From Flavobacteriales bacterium (GTDB lineage Bacteria > Bacteroidota > Bacteroidia > Flavobacteriales_F > PHOS-HE28): a stretch of 64,000 nucleotides of DNA. The stretch's first letter is position 1. Each line of letters begins with the position of its first letter. The notes beneath the pieces are model-generated. The model worked only from the letters and a program-made list of their open reading frames with translations, searched no databases and was not told the origin of the DNA. Shown in pieces: positions 42,875 through 51,295 of the stretch. The DNA is taken from contig JACJZG010000016.1 of the NCBI GenBank assembly GCA_020635715.1, positions 1-64,000 of the forward strand. Direction: 5' to 3'. The position numbers and the translations under genes are program-made.

Positions 42875-44917
42875 TCAATTCACGTCCGGCAGGAAGCTGT
42901 ACTTCTCGCCGTAGTGGAGCATCTGCTTCACGAAGTCGTCCGGGTATTCCAGGCGGATGTCGGTGAGCTCGCCCTTGCTGTCCTCCACCGGGATCATGAT
43001 GGGCTGGATGAAGCCGGCATACGGTGCGGTCTTGATGCTGGCCGCACGCTCCAGCACCTCCTTGTGGATGGCGGGATCCACCTTCACGCCGTAGGTCTCC
43101 ACCAGGGCCTTGCCCGCGGCACCATCGCCCTGGCTCTTGATCCGCTGCACCTCGCGCAACAGCTGGCCGAAGAGGCCGCGCAGCGCTTCGTAGTCGCGGA
43201 TGTCGTAGTAGGTATGTCCATCGCGGACCACCTTCACGATCACGCTGTCCGCTGCGCCCTTCTCGTACACCCAGGCGCTCACCCACTGGCGGTTGCGCAT
43301 GTGGGCCTCCTCGATGTTCTTGCCCTCCTTCAGGCGGCGCAGCTGCACGAGCAGACCGTTGCGGATGTACGAGTCGTACTCGGCCTTGCCCACCTCCAAC
43401 GACGGCATCACGCCCAGCTCCACCAACTTGGGATCGAGCAGGTAGTACAGGGCCACGAGGTCGGCGCGACCTTCCTCCAGGGTGCTCGCATAGCTCTTCA
43501 AGGTGGCGTCGGGTTCGCCCACGCCGGGCTCCAGCTGGCCGCTGGCATGACCCACCACCTCGTGCAGGGCGGTGTGCAGGTTGCCGGCGAGAGCACCGTG
43601 CTGCTTCGCCCGCTCGATCTCCTCCGCGTCGTGGCAGAAGACCTCCAATGTGCTGGTGCCGCTGCTCTTCTCGTAGGCGTCGGTGATGTTGCCGAGGCTC
43701 ACGCTCTTGCTGCCGTGCGCGGCCCGGATCCAATCCGCGTTGGGCAGGTTCACACCGATGGGGGTGCTCGGGGCCGCATCACCGGCCTCCCCCGCCGTGT
43801 TGATGAAGCGGTAGGTGATGCCCACCACGTTCTTCTTCTTGTGCTCGGGCAGCAGCGGGCTGTTGTCCTCGAACCATTGCGCGTTGTCCATGATCACGCT
43901 CATGTTGCGCGTGGCCTCGGGATCGTTCACCTCCACGATGCTCTCGTAGCTGCCGCGCTTGCCCAGCGGATCGTTGTACACCTCCACGAAGCCGAGGATG
44001 TAATCCACGCTGCTCTTGGTGTCCTTCACCCAGGCCACGTTGAAGTCGTCCCAGGTCTTGAGGTCACCCGTGCGGTAATATTTCACCAGCAGCTCGAGGG
44101 CGGTCTTCTGTTCCGGTGTCTCGGCCACTTCGATGGCCTTCTCCAGCCACTTCACGCTCTCCTCGAGCGCGGCGCCGTAGAGGCCGCCCACCTTGTACAC
44201 CTCCTCCATCAGCTTGCCGTCCTTACCGCGTACGAGCTTGCTGTTGAGGCCGTGACTGAGTGGTTCGGCCGCGTTCTTGTCGATCCGGCTGGCGTAGAAG
44301 GCCTCGACCTCCTTCTCGTTGATGTCCTCGCCGTAGAAGTTGACCGCACTGGCCAGCACGAGGTCCTTGTCCGCATCGAGGCTTACCTTCTTGGCATCGA
44401 TGGTGGGGTCGAAGATGGCGGCGAGGACCTCGGGCGCGAGGCTTGCCCCGGAACCGCTGAGCAGCTGCTCGAAGTAGGGCTGGCCGAACTCGGGCGTGTG
44501 CTTGTCGTTGCTGTAATGGTGGTGGATGCCGTTGCTGAAGAAGAACTGCTTGGCATAGACCAGGAAGGCGTCCCAGTCCGCACCGGAACGCTCGCCCTTG
44601 TAGTTGTTCAGGATGCTCTCCAGCGCGCGGCGGATGCGCAGGTTGTACCGGTAGTTCTGGTCGTACATGATGTCACGACCCGCCAGGCCGGCCATGTTGA
44701 GGTAGTAGCAGAGCTTCTTCTGCTGCAGGCTCAGCTGGTCCCAGCCGGGGACCTGGTAGCGCAGGACACGGATGTCCGCGAATTGTTCGGCCTCCCACTG
44801 GAAGGCATCGGTCTTGGTGCTGTCCGCCTGGGACGTTCCCTCCGCCGTGGAGCCTTGGCCACAGGCAGCGAAGAGGAAGGCCGCGAGAACGGGAACGAGT
44901 GATCCACGCATCATCAT
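42875..44917 (-). CDS. Lipoprotein peptidase of the M49 (dipeptidyl-peptidase III) family
   Basis: 680 residues with three Met codons at the start; the first is used here. Residues 1-19 end in a lipobox (LFAACG), so the enzyme should be lipid-anchored in the envelope. The zinc motif is H-E-V-V-G-H followed by A-S-G-Q-L-E-P, and a second metal-ligand region E-E-G-R-A-D-L-V-A-L-Y-Y-L comes about 50 residues later, as in M49. Classic DPP III is cytosolic; the lipoprotein version is common in Bacteroidota and may process imported peptides. Confidence 0.88.
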   Translation of the reverse strand: MMMRGSLVPVLAAFLFAACGQGSTAEGTSQADSTKTDAFQWEAEQFADIRVLRYQVPGWDQLSLQQKKLCYYLNMAGLAGRDIMYDQNYRYNLRIRRALESILNNYKGERSGADWDAFLVYAKQFFFSNGIHHHYSNDKHTPEFGQPYFEQLLSGSGASLAPEVLAAIFDPTIDAKKVSLDADKDLVLASAVNFYGEDINEKEVEAFYASRIDKNAAEPLSHGLNSKLVRGKDGKLMEEVYKVGGLYGAALEESVKWLEKAIEVAETPEQKTALELLVKYYRTGDLKTWDDFNVAWVKDTKSSVDYILGFVEVYNDPLGKRGSYESIVEVNDPEATRNMSVIMDNAQWFEDNSPLLPEHKKKNVVGITYRFINTAGEAGDAAPSTPIGVNLPNADWIRAAHGSKSVSLGNITDAYEKSSGTSTLEVFCHDAEEIERAKQHGALAGNLHTALHEVVGHASGQLEPGVGEPDATLKSYASTLEEGRADLVALYYLLDPKLVELGVMPSLEVGKAEYDSYIRNGLLVQLRRLKEGKNIEEAHMRNRQWVSAWVYEKGAADSVIVKVVRDGHTYYDIRDYEALRGLFGQLLREVQRIKSQGDGAAGKALVETYGVKVDPAIHKEVLERAASIKTAPYAGFIQPIMIPVEDSKGELTDIRLEYPDDFVKQMLHYGEKYSFLPDVN

Positions 44918-44932
44918 TGGAATTGAAGAGGA

Positions 44933-44940
44933 CGAATATA
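44933..44940 (-). promoter_or_regulatory. -7 element (TATATTCG) of the M49 peptidase gene
   Basis: TAnnTTYG octamer 15 nt before the start. Confidence 0.6.
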
Positions 44941-44969
44941 ACCGCCTCGTGCGGGTGGGGCCGGGCGGA

Positions 44970-45452
44970 TCAGCGCACCTTGCGCATCGCGGGCTGCAGG
45001 GGCATGTTGGCCTTGGCCTCCTCCACGAGCCGTTTCATGCGGTGGAAGGCGGTCAGCTGCTTGTTGTAGCGCTTCAGGTCGGCCGGATCGAGCTGGTCCA
45101 CATGCAAGAGGTCCATCTTGTCGGCCAGGTCGTGCAACTTCACCCGGATGGCGAGGCCGTCCTGCACCACGCGGTCGATGTACTGTTCGTAGGTCTCCTG
45201 CGGGTCGCGCGTGATGTGGGTGAGGGCCTTGACGATGCGCGGCGAGAAGCCCTTCTTCGTGATGTCCTCCACCGTGAGGTTGCTGCGTTCGAGCACGTCA
45301 TGCAGGGCGCCGAGCACCTGTTCCTCCAGGTCGTGACCACGCATCATCACCCGCATCACATGCAGGATGTAGGGCTTATTGAAGCGGTCCACCTGGCCCC
45401 GGTGCACCTTGGCGGCGAGCCTGATCGCGGTCTCCAGGAGATGCAGTTCCAT
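44970..45452 (-). CDS. HD-domain hydrolase (RelA/SpoT-hydrolase-like)
   Basis: 160 residues, a single HD domain. The metal ligands are visible: K-V-H-R near residue 17, Y-I-L-H-V near 31, the L-H-D pair at 51-52 (ALHDVLERS) and a later Asp (V-K-L-H-D-L-A-D-K-M-D). Small stand-alone proteins of this type include ppGpp hydrolases (MESH1-like), but synthetase or regulatory domains are absent, so the substrate is uncertain. Its start overlaps the upstream lipoprotein stop by 1 bp (TGATG). Confidence 0.8.
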   Translation of the reverse strand: MELHLLETAIRLAAKVHRGQVDRFNKPYILHVMRVMMRGHDLEEQVLGALHDVLERSNLTVEDITKKGFSPRIVKALTHITRDPQETYEQYIDRVVQDGLAIRVKLHDLADKMDLLHVDQLDPADLKRYNKQLTAFHRMKRLVEEAKANMPLQPAMRKVR

Positions 45453-46132
45453 CAGCGCTTCAGTTCGATGCGCAGGTCGAGCGCACGTTCATCCTTGGAA
45501 ATGGCCTCGAAGTCGGTGCTCAGCTTCACCGTCCGGTCATCGGTACGTTCCACCTCCACCCCATCGCCGGACAGGGTGTTCGCCACCGGCTCCGCGAAGG
45601 TGAAGCTGTACTTGTACTTCATGGTGCTCAGGATCTCGCCCGCGCCGGTGCTGTCGCTCTCCTCCTCCTCGTTGCCCATGCCCAGGCCGATGTTGCGGGC
45701 GTGGCCGTTGCTCTTGCGCACCAGCGTGTTGCCCTCCCAGGTGAAGAAGGTGTTCTCCTGACCGGTGGTGTCCTTCAGCAGCACGTTGAGGGCGGCGTTC
45801 AGGGCGGTGAGGTCGGCGAAGGCGAAGCTGAGCCGCTGCACGTACTCGTCCTTGCTCTTGACCTTCACCTTCTTGATGCCGGGAATGCCCTTCAGGGCCG
45901 CCATCTCGTCCTTGAGGTCCAGCTTGTCCAGGCCGTCCGGCTTCTTGCCCTTGTCCTTCCCGTCGCTCATGCTCTCGAAGGCCTTCATCATCTCGCCGAA
46001 CTGGCTCATGTCCACCACGTACTCCATGGTGCCGCTGCCGTTCTTCTTGAAGGTGTAATTCTCCTCGATCGTGATGCAGCCGACCAGGGTGGAGAACACC
46101 ACGAGAAGGCCAAGAAGACGGGTCCGTGACAT
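45452..46132 (-). CDS. Lipoprotein, unknown family
   Basis: 226 residues from the ATG at 46132, beginning with a lipoprotein signal (MSRTRLLGLLVVFSTLVGC, Cys19). The mature part opens I-T-I-E-E-N-Y-T-F-K-K-N-G-S-G-T, which is typical of a family of Bacteroidota lipoproteins of unknown function, and contains a long charged helical stretch (about 50-90). The longer frame to 46351 runs into the direct-repeat pair and is rejected. It forms an operon with the HD hydrolase. Confidence 0.75.
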   Translation of the reverse strand: MSRTRLLGLLVVFSTLVGCITIEENYTFKKNGSGTMEYVVDMSQFGEMMKAFESMSDGKDKGKKPDGLDKLDLKDEMAALKGIPGIKKVKVKSKDEYVQRLSFAFADLTALNAALNVLLKDTTGQENTFFTWEGNTLVRKSNGHARNIGLGMGNEEEESDSTGAGEILSTMKYKYSFTFAEPVANTLSGDGVEVERTDDRTVKLSTDFEAISKDERALDLRIELKR

Positions 46133-46151
46133 GGGGATGGTAAGGTAGCGA

Positions 46152-46159
46152 CGAAGGTA
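46152..46159 (-). promoter_or_regulatory. -7 element (TACCTTCG) of the lipoprotein-HD operon
   Basis: TAnnTTYG octamer 19 nt before the start at 46132. Confidence 0.6.
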
Positions 46160-46189
46160 GGCCCTTCGGCAGGATCGGGAGGTGCTAAT

Positions 46190-46342
46190 GGTACCGCATG
46201 GGCTGGCCTTTGTGAGACTCCGGGTCTTCGCCCGGAGTGACAGGCGTTGGGGAGGAAGGCTTGATCCGTTGCTGATGATCGGTACCACCTGGGCTGGCGT
46301 GGGTGAGACTCCGGGTCTTCGCCCGGAGTGACAGCCGCTGGG
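46190..46342. repeat. Pair of 62-bp intergenic palindromic direct repeats
   Basis: Copies at 46190-46251 and 46281-46342, 91 bp apart, both beginning GGTACC and ending near TGGG. The conserved core holds the hairpin ACTCCGGG-TCTTCG-CCCGGAGT (stem 46217-46224 with 46231-46238 in copy 1; 46308-46315 with 46322-46329 in copy 2). The flanks diverge between copies, so the hairpin is under stronger constraint. Nothing else is coded in 46160-46400. Confidence 0.8.
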
Positions 46343-46360
46343 TGGGGCCATTACGACAGA

Positions 46361-46378
46361 GCCCCGCTCGCGCGGGGC
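46361..46378 (-). terminator. Hairpin downstream of the sorting-domain protein gene
   Basis: GCCCCGC (46361-46367) and GCGGGGC (46372-46378) with a TCGC loop, 23 bp beyond the stop of the minus-strand gene. The minus-strand tail is TCTGTCG, without a strong U-tract. Confidence 0.6.
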
Positions 46379-46401
46379 CCGGTCAGGAAGTTCAGTTGGG
46401 C

Positions 46402-49080
46402 TTAGCGCACCAAGGGGACGCGCATCGTGCGGCTCGTACCCGCATTGCTCACGCGTACGAACCAGATGCCCGTGCTCAGGCCTTCCGCCGGTACGTTCAC
46501 GCGGGCCGGGGTGCCGACCACCTGGCGGCTCAGGTGCAGGCGACCCGTGGCATCCATCACCTCGATGGTCACCGGCTGGCCGTTGTTGAAGGCATGCTCC
46601 ACCACGAACTTGTCGTTGGCGAACCAGGCGTTGGTGCCCGCAGGCGTGTTGGACTGGATGCCCGTGCTGGTCTCCACCATCACATCGGCGGTCCAGGTGT
46701 CGGAGCAGTCGCCGTCGGTCACGGTCAGGGCGACGGTGTAGGTGCCCGGTGCGGCGTAAGTGTGGCTGGGCTCCGCTTCGGTGCTGAACTGGCCGTCGCC
46801 GAAGGTCCAGATCACTTCGCCGGTGCTGCCCGTGTTCGTGAAGTCCACCGGAACGTTCACCAGCACGGCTGTCGCGCTCAGCTCGGCCATGGCGGTGGGT
46901 CCTTCACCCGCGCCGATGGTGAATGCCGGGGTGGGCACGGTGCAGCCGTTGTCATCCATCACGGTGACGGTGTAGGTGCCCGCAGCGGCCACCAGATCCT
47001 CCTCCGTGCTGCCATCGCTCCAGGCGTACTGGTAGGGCGCGGTGCCTCCGAGGACGGTCAGGTCCACACGACCATCCTCAGTGTTCGGGCAGCTCGCCGC
47101 CATGTTGGTGGACTCGACCTCCAACATGGTCGGCGCGGTGATGGTGAAGCTGGTGCTCAGCGCTCCGCAACCGGCATCGCTGCTCACGGCCACGTGGTAC
47201 TCACCGGCAGCCAGACCATCCACGATGGCCACACCCTCGGCGATGGTCTGCATGTACATGGTCACGCCATCCGCGTCGGTCCAAGTGATGTCGATGGGTC
47301 CCTCACCCACGTGTACCACGGTGCCGCGGCCATCGGTGGTGTTGTAGCAGGTCGTGGCATCGGCGTACAGCGGCACGGGCACGCTCGCATGCAGCAGCAG
47401 GCGCGGCTCCTCGTTGCTGGCATCGGCGGCCATGCTGAAGGTGTAGCTCGCTCCTTCCACCAAGGGCGTCATGGTGCCGGTCTCGAGGTCCTCGAGCACC
47501 AGGCAGCGCAGGCCGATGTTCTCCATGTTCGAGGCGGTGACCGTGTAGCTGCCATTGATCTTGGCATCCACCAGGATGGGGATGGCCAATGCCTCGGTGT
47601 AGCCCGCCGTCGCGTTGATGGCGAAGAGGCCGGCGCCCACGCGGCTGGCGATCTGCGGCGCATCCGGGTGCGAGAAGGTCATCTTGGGCACATCGTCGCC
47701 ATCCACCCCGGGCGTGCCGATGCCGAAGGCCACCACCGTTTCATCGCTGAAGGTGTTGACACCGCTGGTGAGCTTCAGGCGCACCCCGTTGAAGGTGCTC
47801 TGCTGCGAGCCACCGAAGAAGCCGCCCTGGCGATCGTTCACCTTGTCCGCCTCGTCGAAGGAGATGGAGGCGCTGCCAGCGATGGCCTGCACCATGAAGG
47901 CCTGGCTGCTCTGGATGGTGTCGTTGCCGCCGTTCGTGCTGATGTCACTGCTCACATCGTAGGCCGCCACGTTGCCCACGGCGGGGTTGAAGATGTAGAC
48001 GTAGTCCTCCACGTTGGTGCGGCCGAGGCTGCTGAAGAGCACCGGGCTGGGCAGCGGGTTGCTCACCGCGTTCCAACCGTCGATGGTGGGTGCGCCGTTG
48101 TTGGTGTAGTCCAGGTTGCGCGTGATGGTGCTGGCGGCGATGTTCGGTGCGCCGGTGACGTCGATGGTGAAGGCGGTGGTGGTGTTGAGGCCGGTACCGC
48201 ACCAGGCCGCGAAGCCCTGCCCGGCGTCCAGGGTCTGTGCGATGCTGCTCACGCCCACCCAACCGGTGTCGATGTGCGCGAAGGTCAACGTCTCATCGTA
48301 CCAGCGGATGCTCGGCCAGAGGATGCCGCTGCCGGGCGGGTTGCTGAAGCCCGGGCTGTGCGAACCGGGGAAACCGGCGGTGATGAAGTCGTCCTTCCAC
48401 TCGTTGATGGTCTGGCCGGCGACGGGGCTGCCCAGGAAGCGCCAGTTGGTGGCACCTGCGGGGATGTAGCGCTGCACGGTCATGTCGCCGGTGAAGTCGG
48501 CGGTGGCGGACACGGGGCCGAGGCGACCGGTGCCGCTGTTGTCGCTCACGAGCGTGACGCTGCCGAGGCTGGCATCGAAGTCACCATCCGCCAGCAGCAT
48601 GGTGCCGCGGATCTCGATGGCGGCATCGGTGAGCAGGTCGCCCGGGGTGTTGGCCGTGAGGTCGAAGAGGTCGAGGGTGGTGGTGCTCTCGACGGTGGTG
48701 AGGTTCGGCGAGTTGAAGACGAGCGTGCTGTTGTCCGCCGCCGTCAGGGTGCCGTTGTTGTCGAAGAGGTCGCCGCTCACCGTGAGGGCGAAGGTGCTGG
48801 CGAGGTCGAGCTGGCCACCGGCATCGATGGTGAAGTCGTCCACGCGGGTGTTGGCGTTCACGTTCACCACATCACCGTTCTGCACCACCATGCTCTTGAA
48901 GCGGTCGAAGGTGACGCTGCCCGCGCTGCCCGAGGGCGTTTCGGACCAGATGGCATCACCCACGTCGCCATCGGCGCGGCTGTAGTAGGTGGTGGCGCAG
49001 TAGTCGCCGCGGATCTCGATGTCGTCTATGTTCCAGATCTCGTTCGTTCCACTCAACGGTAACGGCTCGCAAGGCAACAC
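46402..49080 (-). CDS. Intact C-terminal part of a type IX-secreted protein
   Basis: 892 residues are open from 49080 to the stop, without a signal peptide at the front, so this is the surviving C-terminal portion of the longer gene 46402-51096. It begins in a beta region (VNVNANTRVDDFTID), followed by the R-Y-I-P-A-G-A-T-N-W-R block, a module with G-S-G-I-L-W-P-S-I-R-W-Y-D-E-T, SprB-like repeats and a PKD domain (GEVIWTFGDGQFSTEAEPS). It ends with a Por sorting domain (IEVMDATGRLHLSRQ ... GIWFVRVS). The last 600 residues or so are closely related to the C-terminal half of the protein at 51296-56089. Confidence 0.85.
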   Translation of the reverse strand: MLPCEPLPLSGTNEIWNIDDIEIRGDYCATTYYSRADGDVGDAIWSETPSGSAGSVTFDRFKSMVVQNGDVVNVNANTRVDDFTIDAGGQLDLASTFALTVSGDLFDNNGTLTAADNSTLVFNSPNLTTVESTTTLDLFDLTANTPGDLLTDAAIEIRGTMLLADGDFDASLGSVTLVSDNSGTGRLGPVSATADFTGDMTVQRYIPAGATNWRFLGSPVAGQTINEWKDDFITAGFPGSHSPGFSNPPGSGILWPSIRWYDETLTFAHIDTGWVGVSSIAQTLDAGQGFAAWCGTGLNTTTAFTIDVTGAPNIAASTITRNLDYTNNGAPTIDGWNAVSNPLPSPVLFSSLGRTNVEDYVYIFNPAVGNVAAYDVSSDISTNGGNDTIQSSQAFMVQAIAGSASISFDEADKVNDRQGGFFGGSQQSTFNGVRLKLTSGVNTFSDETVVAFGIGTPGVDGDDVPKMTFSHPDAPQIASRVGAGLFAINATAGYTEALAIPILVDAKINGSYTVTASNMENIGLRCLVLEDLETGTMTPLVEGASYTFSMAADASNEEPRLLLHASVPVPLYADATTCYNTTDGRGTVVHVGEGPIDITWTDADGVTMYMQTIAEGVAIVDGLAAGEYHVAVSSDAGCGALSTSFTITAPTMLEVESTNMAASCPNTEDGRVDLTVLGGTAPYQYAWSDGSTEEDLVAAAGTYTVTVMDDNGCTVPTPAFTIGAGEGPTAMAELSATAVLVNVPVDFTNTGSTGEVIWTFGDGQFSTEAEPSHTYAAPGTYTVALTVTDGDCSDTWTADVMVETSTGIQSNTPAGTNAWFANDKFVVEHAFNNGQPVTIEVMDATGRLHLSRQVVGTPARVNVPAEGLSTGIWFVRVSNAGTSRTMRVPLVR

Positions 49081-51096
49081 AGGATCTGCGTACCGGGGTA
49101 TCGAAATGATGATAGTGCCTGGTATTTACCGTCCATGGTAATGCGCCCGGGTTAGGGCACGCCACATGAAGGTAGCCGGTGTTCCAGCGGTGGTCGATGC
49201 AACTTGTGCCCGTGCTGATAGCCCCAACGCGCATTATTGCTCAGGGAGCTCCCATTCACGGAACATCCGGCAGTTCCAGGGAAGCCAGCACCATCCAAGT
49301 CAACGAAAACGCGCAAATAATCGGATGTTGTCATTGTCTATTCCATTCCCCGAATCGTACCTGAGACCGCGGCAATCGAACCGTGAGGATCACATTGTTC
49401 TGTAACCGCTCATATCAAGGGTCACTTCAGATCCAACGTTGAAGAACCATTGTTCACCTGCCACGATGCCGTACCGCTCAGGATCCGCTCACTTCGCCGG
49501 AGTATCGCCTGAACCGGATTCGCCGTGCTGATGTTCCCACCACCAGCGGTGATCCCCACGTATCCGTGCCAAGTCCATCAAAAGGCCTGGCGCGCGATCA
49601 AAAGTGCATCCAACCTGCCATCGTTATCCGTGATATCAAGGGTGCGCGTACCATTCGGTCCGATGAAGGGCGTGCCGCTGCCACCGCTGATGTTCTGCAG
49701 CTCGAAGGTCAGCGCCTCCGTGCCATCGCAGCTGCCGTTGTCGGTCACCGTCAATGCGTGACGTTCTGGGAGGTACCGCTGTTGGCCGGGAAGGTGACCG
49801 TCTGCGTGGTGTAGCTGTTGATGCGCGCCGCACTTCCAGCGGTCAGGACCACATCCACATCAAGTGGCAACGGAAGGGCTGAAATCCGCGATATCCACCG
49901 TGACGTTGTAGGTGCCCACGCCTTCGCTCACCGTGGCGCTCGTCACCTGCGAAGGAGACACTGGTGCAGACGTCATCGTCGTTGATGGTGAGCACATGGG
50001 TGCTCTTGTGGCGCCAACGATCGGTGTGCCCTGACCACCGGTAACTCCTGGTGATCGTGAAGATCACGTTCTCATCCCCATCGCACAGCAGGTTGTCCGT
50101 TCAATGGGACGCTCAGGTTCACACTGCTGCTGCACCGGCCGCAACGACCGGGGTGGTGTGAAGGATCCGATACGACCAGTGGCACCCGTGATGCGGTGAC
50201 CACATCACGTTCGGTGGCGTTGGATGGGATCCTCATTGGTGATGGTGATGCCAATGCTCGCCGGACCCACGCCTCGTTGATGCTGCTGCTGGTGCTGGTG
50301 AACGCCACGCTCGTGTTCGTTCCAGCATAACCGGTCACCGCTGATGGTCGTCAATGGCGAATTCGTCGCCCGGCCACCACTTCCATTGACGTCATCACTT
50401 ACCTGACCAACGCAGATAGAAGACTGAAGCTCCATTCGCGATGCTCAAACTACTGATGGTGGTGCTTCGATTCTGCGTTACCGAATGCATCCTGTGTGGC
50501 AGCCTGGGACTAATGAAGTCCAACGCACCAAAGAGGTGTAGTGGTGGTTATCGTCGCTGTAGGAGAAATTGGGTCGAATTGGACCTTGAGGTTGACTTCG
50601 TTGTTCATTCCAAACCTCGTACGCGACATCCAGCTGGCTGTCAGTGTCGACCCTGTTCACCTGTAGTCGCAAGGTGATGGTCCCAGGGTCCAATCCGGAG
50701 AAGCATACACGGGCTGCAATCCCGAAGTGACGTCCAGCACCGATGGGTGCCCATTGTGATTGTAGAATCCACCCACTGTCCTCCGGCCGTCTGAATTCCC
50801 ACGTGCATTATCACCAGTGTTCGTTCCTGTGCTCCTGCATTATCAACATCACCATCAGACATTCCAGTCACTCCCAAGCATCGGAATCCGCAGTTGACCA
50901 ATTGTCGGTTCAGGCATTGGAATCCTGATGCCGCAGAGGCACCATTCCTGACACCGGTAACCCCGGCATCGAAGGTGATGGTGTATATGTACTGGGCGCC
51001 GCTGATGCTCAACTGCCCTTGGGCTTCCTGTTGGGAGGCCATCAAACCGATCGGCGCAAGTACCGACGAACTACGAAGCGTAAACAGCTTCCTCAT
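46402..51096 (-). pseudogene. Frameshifted Calx-beta / type IX secreted protein gene
   Basis: The gene starts at 51096 with a signal peptide (MRKLFTLRSSSVLAPIGLMA), has its own promoter and ends at 46402. Between about 50,800 and 49,080 the reading frame moves every 60-100 nt or so. In-frame fragments nevertheless read as Calx-beta-like sequence: IGITITNEDP (about 50,250), the F-T-I-T-R strand (about 50,060) and TLTVTDNGSCDGTEALTFEL (about 49,730). Outside this stretch the frame is intact and well-preserved. Either a recent pseudogene or, more likely, consensus errors in a repetitive low-complexity region. Confidence 0.75.
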
Positions 51097-51155
51097 GGAA
51101 AAGGGTTTTGGTCCGGTCCGTGGGAGGGCGGACAGGGAGTTCTCGTTAAGGACCC

Positions 51156-51163
51156 CGAAGGTA
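51156..51163 (-). promoter_or_regulatory. -7 element (TACCTTCG) of the Calx-beta protein gene
   Basis: TAnnTTYG octamer 59 nt before the signal-peptide ATG at 51096; a promoter is present even though the frame is now broken. Confidence 0.55.
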
Positions 51164-51245
51164 GCGTTTCCGCCCCTATCCACAAGGGAATGTTGATAGC
51201 GTAAGGCTGGGGTAACAGCCTGCCCGGACCGTCCGAAAAGACCGA

Positions 51246-51275
51246 GCCCCCACCCTCCCGCAGGAGGATGGGGGC
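51246..51275 (-). terminator. Terminator downstream of the glycine-rich surface protein gene
   Basis: GCCCCCACCCTCC (51246-51258) pairs 12/13 with GGAGGATGGGGGC (51263-51275). On the minus strand it is followed by TCGGTCTTTTCGG, giving a short U-run. It lies 20 bp beyond the stop. Confidence 0.8.
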
Positions 51276-51295
51276 CCGGAAGCCTGCCGTTCCGC

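Noticed and set aside
46303..49062. A 919-residue open frame on the plus strand opposite the sorting-domain gene
   Set aside because: It is the mirror of the coding strand in GC-rich DNA, His/Val/Gly/Ala-rich without domain motifs, and has no promoter or terminator of its own.
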